Assembly: GCF_003287935.1 (NCBI RefSeq)
Contig: NZ_CP030287.1
Span: 6,475,227 to 6,539,226 of the forward strand
Direction: 5' to 3'
DNA from: Streptomyces sp. ICC1
GTDB lineage: Bacteria; Actinomycetota; Actinomycetes; Streptomycetales; Streptomycetaceae
Length of the DNA: 64,000 nt
Below the pieces are notes generated by a model. That model was not told where the DNA came from, did not search any database, and saw nothing but the letters and a program-made list of their open reading frames with translations. Numbering within the stretch: the first letter of the stretch is position 1; each line of letters starts with the position of its first letter. Shown here in pieces: positions 60,551 to 64,000 of the stretch. The translations under genes and the position numbers were made by a program.

Positions 60551-63142
60551 TTGCCCGAGCTGTCGACCGTCCTGTTGCGCCGTCTGCACACCGTCTACGT
60601 CGACCAGGCCGGGCCGCGCCCGGGCGATCCGTCGACGGCCGAGGGCCTGGTGGCCCTGGAGGCCGAACTGCTCGACCGGGGCTTCGCCCTGACGGGCCCG
60701 CTGCGTTCGGCGCTCGCCTGGCTCGGCCCCACCGGACTCGCCTCCGCGGGCGGGCAGTTGATCGGGGACATCGACATCCTGCTGGGGGCCGACCGCACCC
60801 ACATGCCGCTGTTCCGCTCCTTCCCCGCCTCCGTGCCGCAGAACACCCGCGCCCTGTGGGTCGACCGCGTCCTCACCCTCCTGCTGCAGTGGCCGGACCA
60901 GCCCTGCGTGCTGTGCGCGGCCGTCGGCAGCGTCCACCCCGTCGCGCCGTGCGCCCACCTCGTCTGCCGTGACTGCTGGGACGGCGCCGACTACTCGGGC
61001 TGCCCGATCTGCCACCGGCGGATCGACCCCGCGGACCCCTTCCTGCGGCCGGCCCCGCAGCCTGCCGGCGACGTGCCCGCGGGCGGCGGTCCGCTGCAGC
61101 TGCTGAACTTCGCCGCCGACCGGGCGGCCGACTCGGTCACCGCCCTCGGGAAGCTGCTCGCCCGCCGCACCCCGCTCTCGCCGCAGGACACCGAAGAGGC
61201 CCGGGTGCTCCTCGCCCACGCGCCGGCCGACCTCGGGTGGCTCCCGCAGGAGATCCCGGTCCGGGAGACCAAGGCGCTGGTGCTGGGCACCCTGCTGCGC
61301 GACCGCCGCACGCGGGCGAACGCACGGGCCCTGCTGCCCGGGCGGCTCACCACCGCCACCGACGTGCTGCGGCTGCTCGCCGTGTGGTCCGGCGGCGAGG
61401 CGAACCTGCTGGAGCCGGCGCGCGTGCGCTCCCTGCCGCGCCCGCTGCGGCGCGAACTGCTCGCCGTCCTGGACGCCCTCGATCCGGCCCTGCTCGTCGA
61501 GGACGTACTGCGCCACCCGGACCCGTGGAAGCGCGCCGCCGAGACCCTGCACCCCTTCGAGCAGCACGTGCGCCATCCGCGCGCCGCCCTCGCCTTCGCC
61601 GTGCTGCGCGGGACCGACACCAGCGCCACCGCACTCGGTGCCGCGCTGCTCGCCACCGCCGCCCGGTACCCGCACGCGGTACGGGTCGACGGCTCCCGCG
61701 TCCGGGCGGCCACGTGGAAGGGCCGCGCCGAGGAGGCACTGCGCGGGGGCGATCCGGACCGGGCCCTGGCCGTGCTGGCCGAACGGCCCGGCGAACTCGT
61801 ACGACGCCTTGACCACCTGCTGCGGCTGTACGCGGCCGACACCCTGCCCCCACGGGTGGCCGAAGTGCTGTCGCAGCGGCTGCCGGAGGCCGGGCCGGGC
61901 CCCGTGCTGTCCGCGCTCGGGCAGCTCCGGACCCGCCATCTGCCCGGCACCCGGCGGGTGTTCTTCCCGCGCGGGCAGGTCGCGCACTCCTTCACCCTCG
62001 ACGACGCCCGGCCCCCGCTGGCCGAGGCGGTGACCCGCGCGGTCTGCGGGCTGTTCGAGGGCGAGGTCCTGCGCAGGCTGGCCGCGGCCGACCCGTACGA
62101 CGTGGCGGTCCTCGACACCCGCCTCGCCCACCTGCACGTCCCGGCCACCGAGCGGGCGGCGGCGAAAGCCCTGGTCACCGTCCCCAAGGGCAGTTTCCAG
62201 GCCCTGCCCGACGGCGAGGTGCTGCGCATGTTCCTGCACTGGACGGAGCCGCCGAGGAAGCGGGTGGACCTGGACCTGTCCGTGGTGCTGTTCGACGCCG
62301 ACTGGAACTACGCGGGCCTGTGCGACTACACGAGCCTGTCCTACGGCAAGGGGGCGGTCGTCCACTCCGGGGACCTCACCTCGGCGCCCGCGCCCGCCGG
62401 GGCGAGCGAGTACGTGGACATCGATCCGGACGCCCTCGCGGAGGCCGGCGTGCGCTTCGCCATGCCGGTCGTCTTCAGCTTCGACAACATCCCCTTCGAG
62501 CTGCTGCCCGACGCCTTCGCCGGGTTCATGGCCCTGACCGGCCGATCCGGCCGCACGTCCCGCTACGACCCGCGGACGGTACGGCAGCGCTACGACCTGG
62601 TCGGCAACTCGCGGATCCACGTGCCGCTCCTCGTCGACCTCGAGCGGCGCGGCTTCCTGTGGACCGACGTCCACCTCCCGGACGACGAGGGCTACCACAG
62701 CGTGGGGGCGCACCAGGAGGACCTGGCCCGGATCGGCCGCGACCTGTTCCAGTACTTCTCCAGCGGCCGCACCACCCTGTGGGAGCTGGCCGGTTGGCAC
62801 GCGGCCGCGCGCTGCCGCGAGGTCGCCGTCCTGCGCCGCACTCCCCGGCCGAGCGACCCCGACGAGCTGTGGACCTACCGGCGGGGGGCCGGCGAGGACA
62901 CCGCGGCCTTCGCCGCCCGGCTCCTCGGCCTGCGCGATCCGGACGGCGTGGTGCGCTCCGCCGAGGCCGGCTCCCTCGCGGGAGCCGCCGCCTCCGGGCG
63001 CTCCGCCTTCCTCGCCCTGGTGGACGGCGACGTCGCACCGGCCGGTGCGACCGGCTGCGCGTACCGGCTGCTGCCGGGGCCCGTTGACGGCTGCGGCCTC
63101 GAACGGCTCGCCGCGGGCGACCTCGTCGCCGCACTCGGCTGA
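60551..63142 (+). CDS. RING-finger protein of the MXAN_6230/SCO0854 type with a TerD-like region
   Basis: The 863-residue protein starts with TTG 60551, which has GGAGGA nine bases upstream. Residues 119-154 form a C3HC4 RING (C119, C122, C134, H136, C139, C142, C151, C154), rare in bacteria. A helical, repeat-like middle (residues 160-540) follows, then a TerD-like beta region (VDLDLSVVLFDADW, YGKGAVVHSGD, YVDIDPDAL) from about residue 570 to 700 and a C-terminal part. The family name comes from memory. Such proteins could act in a ubiquitin-like or Ter stress system, but no E1, E2 or Ub-like gene is adjacent. Confidence 0.8.
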   Translation: MPELSTVLLRRLHTVYVDQAGPRPGDPSTAEGLVALEAELLDRGFALTGPLRSALAWLGPTGLASAGGQLIGDIDILLGADRTHMPLFRSFPASVPQNTRALWVDRVLTLLLQWPDQPCVLCAAVGSVHPVAPCAHLVCRDCWDGADYSGCPICHRRIDPADPFLRPAPQPAGDVPAGGGPLQLLNFAADRAADSVTALGKLLARRTPLSPQDTEEARVLLAHAPADLGWLPQEIPVRETKALVLGTLLRDRRTRANARALLPGRLTTATDVLRLLAVWSGGEANLLEPARVRSLPRPLRRELLAVLDALDPALLVEDVLRHPDPWKRAAETLHPFEQHVRHPRAALAFAVLRGTDTSATALGAALLATAARYPHAVRVDGSRVRAATWKGRAEEALRGGDPDRALAVLAERPGELVRRLDHLLRLYAADTLPPRVAEVLSQRLPEAGPGPVLSALGQLRTRHLPGTRRVFFPRGQVAHSFTLDDARPPLAEAVTRAVCGLFEGEVLRRLAAADPYDVAVLDTRLAHLHVPATERAAAKALVTVPKGSFQALPDGEVLRMFLHWTEPPRKRVDLDLSVVLFDADWNYAGLCDYTSLSYGKGAVVHSGDLTSAPAPAGASEYVDIDPDALAEAGVRFAMPVVFSFDNIPFELLPDAFAGFMALTGRSGRTSRYDPRTVRQRYDLVGNSRIHVPLLVDLERRGFLWTDVHLPDDEGYHSVGAHQEDLARIGRDLFQYFSSGRTTLWELAGWHAAARCREVAVLRRTPRPSDPDELWTYRRGAGEDTAAFAARLLGLRDPDGVVRSAEAGSLAGAAASGRSAFLALVDGDVAPAGATGCAYRLLPGPVDGCGLERLAAGDLVAALG

Positions 63143-63223
63143 GGACCCCGCGGGCCGGACCGGCGGGAGGGGCGTCGTCATCGCGGCCACGAGTGTCGGC
63201 GCGGGCCGATATCCTCTGTGACC

Positions 63224-64000
63224 ATGCTCGCCGACCGTACGACCGCAGAGACGATGTGGCCGACCGCGTACCCACAGGGGTACGCGGTCGTCGACGTGGA
63301 GACCACCGGGCTCGCTCGCGACGACCGGATAATCTCCGCCGCCGTCTACCGGCTCGACGCTCAGGGCAACGTCGAGGACCACTGGTACACGCTGGTCAAC
63401 CCGCTCCGGGACCCCGGCCCCGTGTGGATCCACGGTCTGACCAGCGACATGCTCCAGGACGCGCCGCTCTTCAAGGACATCGCCGAGGAGTTCGCCGGCC
63501 GGCTCGCCGACCGGGTGCTGGTCGCGCACAACGCGATCTTCGACTGGCAGATGATCGCCCGCGAGTACGCCCGGGCCGCCGCGACCGCGCCGGTCCGCCA
63601 GCGGCTGTGCACCATCGCCCTGTCGAAGGAGCTGAACCTCCCGCTGCCCAACCACAAGCTGGAGTCGCTCGCCGCGCACTTCGGCGTGGTCCAGCAGCGC
63701 GCCCACCACGCGCTCGACGACGCCCGCGTCCTCGCGGAGGCGTTCCGCCCCTCCCTGCACGCGGCCGCGCGGGACAACGTACGGCTGCCCTTGCTGGAAT
63801 GCCGGCCGCTGACGGAGTGGTCGGACACCCCGGCCGCCCCGCGCGTCGGCCACCAGGCCTCCTACGGGGCCGGCTCGAGCTGGCGCCCCTCGCGCAAGCG
63901 GCCGCCGTGCCCCTACCCGAACCCGGGGCGCTGGGCGGACGGCACGCCGCTCCGGCAGGGCATGCGGATCGCGTTCTCCGGCGACACCTCCGTGGACCGG
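63224..64000 (+). CDS. DEDDh 3'-5' exonuclease (DNA polymerase III epsilon-like), runs off the window
   Basis: The first 259 codons show the exonuclease motif VVDVETTG (D24, E26), HNAIFDW and HHALDDAR, typical of DnaQ-type 3'-5' exonucleases. A further MRIAFSGDTS at the end of the window looks like the start of a BRCT-like domain, as in larger streptomycete forms. The ATG follows GTGACC with no ribosome site, so it may be leaderless. It lies 81 bases after the RING gene. The role is proofreading-like or in repair; partner polymerase unknown. Confidence 0.85.
   Translation, partial: MLADRTTAETMWPTAYPQGYAVVDVETTGLARDDRIISAAVYRLDAQGNVEDHWYTLVNPLRDPGPVWIHGLTSDMLQDAPLFKDIAEEFAGRLADRVLVAHNAIFDWQMIAREYARAAATAPVRQRLCTIALSKELNLPLPNHKLESLAAHFGVVQQRAHHALDDARVLAEAFRPSLHAAARDNVRLPLLECRPLTEWSDTPAAPRVGHQASYGAGSSWRPSRKRPPCPYPNPGRWADGTPLRQGMRIAFSGDTSVDR

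Noticed and set aside
60479..63853. A long minus-strand open frame antisense to the RING gene
   Set aside because: Low complexity composition and no family landmarks; the plus strand has clear domains and a ribosome site.
1..64000. CRISPR arrays, tRNA or rRNA genes, insertion sequences
   Set aside because: No repeat-spacer pattern, tRNA cloverleaf, rRNA segment or transposase was recognised on either strand.

Overview
The window is high-GC DNA (roughly 70 percent or more) with GTG and TTG starts, strong GC bias at third codon positions and tightly overlapping operons. Chaplins, a rodlin, the rpsB-tsf-pyrH-frr-cdsA block and an actinobacterial LysX identify it as Streptomyces or a very close relative. 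No tRNA, rRNA, CRISPR array, insertion sequence or prophage was seen.

The window is probably a chimera of three assembled pieces. Near-copies of the Illumina Nextera read-1 adapter lie at 10445-10514 (forward) and 37669-37701 (reverse), both pointing into the segment 10515-37668, as expected of a contig whose two ends run into adapter. A chaplin gene is cut at the first junction, a divergent gene start is cut on its other side, and an unidentified coding fragment follows the second junction. Linkage across these two points should not be trusted.

Segment A (1-10444) holds a minus-strand exopolysaccharide operon (glycosyltransferase, polyprenyl glycosylphosphotransferase, O-antigen-ligase-like polymerase or ligase, MviN/MurJ-type flippase, polysaccharide deacetylase, second glycosyltransferase) and a DUF3344 secreted protein. 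Divergent to these lie the aerial-surface genes: two short chaplins, a rodlin and a long chaplin-like gene with a proline-rich tail.

Segment B (10515-37668) starts with the translation and lipid block rpsB, tsf, pyrH, frr, cdsA and rlmN, with hairpins in several gaps. A TPP riboswitch precedes a thiamine ABC transporter (thiB, permease, ATPase). Then come a DMT transporter, a LOG-family protein, a membrane protein, cyanase, a cytidylyltransferase-like protein and an RraA-like protein. A nitrogen island on the minus strand follows: urea transporter, ureA, a CbiX-like protein with a histidine-rich tail, ureB, ureC, ureF, ureG, ureD and two overlapping ammonium transporters. Urea import, urease maturation and ammonium handling are thus all encoded together, with no ureE. 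A TDT-family transporter ends the segment.

Segment C (about 37702-64000) holds an Fpg/Nei DNA glycosylase, an ECF sigma factor, envelope genes (CapA lipoprotein, LysX, a Tat-type polysaccharide deacetylase), a universal stress protein, and a class F sortase next to two small surface proteins that share a GGLGGS motif before a C-terminal membrane anchor. It continues with a DUF4239 protein, a sterol-desaturase-family oxygenase, a solitary NACHT-LRR NTPase that resembles antiphage NLR proteins, and a TetR-controlled catabolic operon (acetoacetate-decarboxylase-like, SDR, two amidohydrolases). It ends with a RING-finger protein carrying a TerD-like region and a DEDDh exonuclease that runs off the window.
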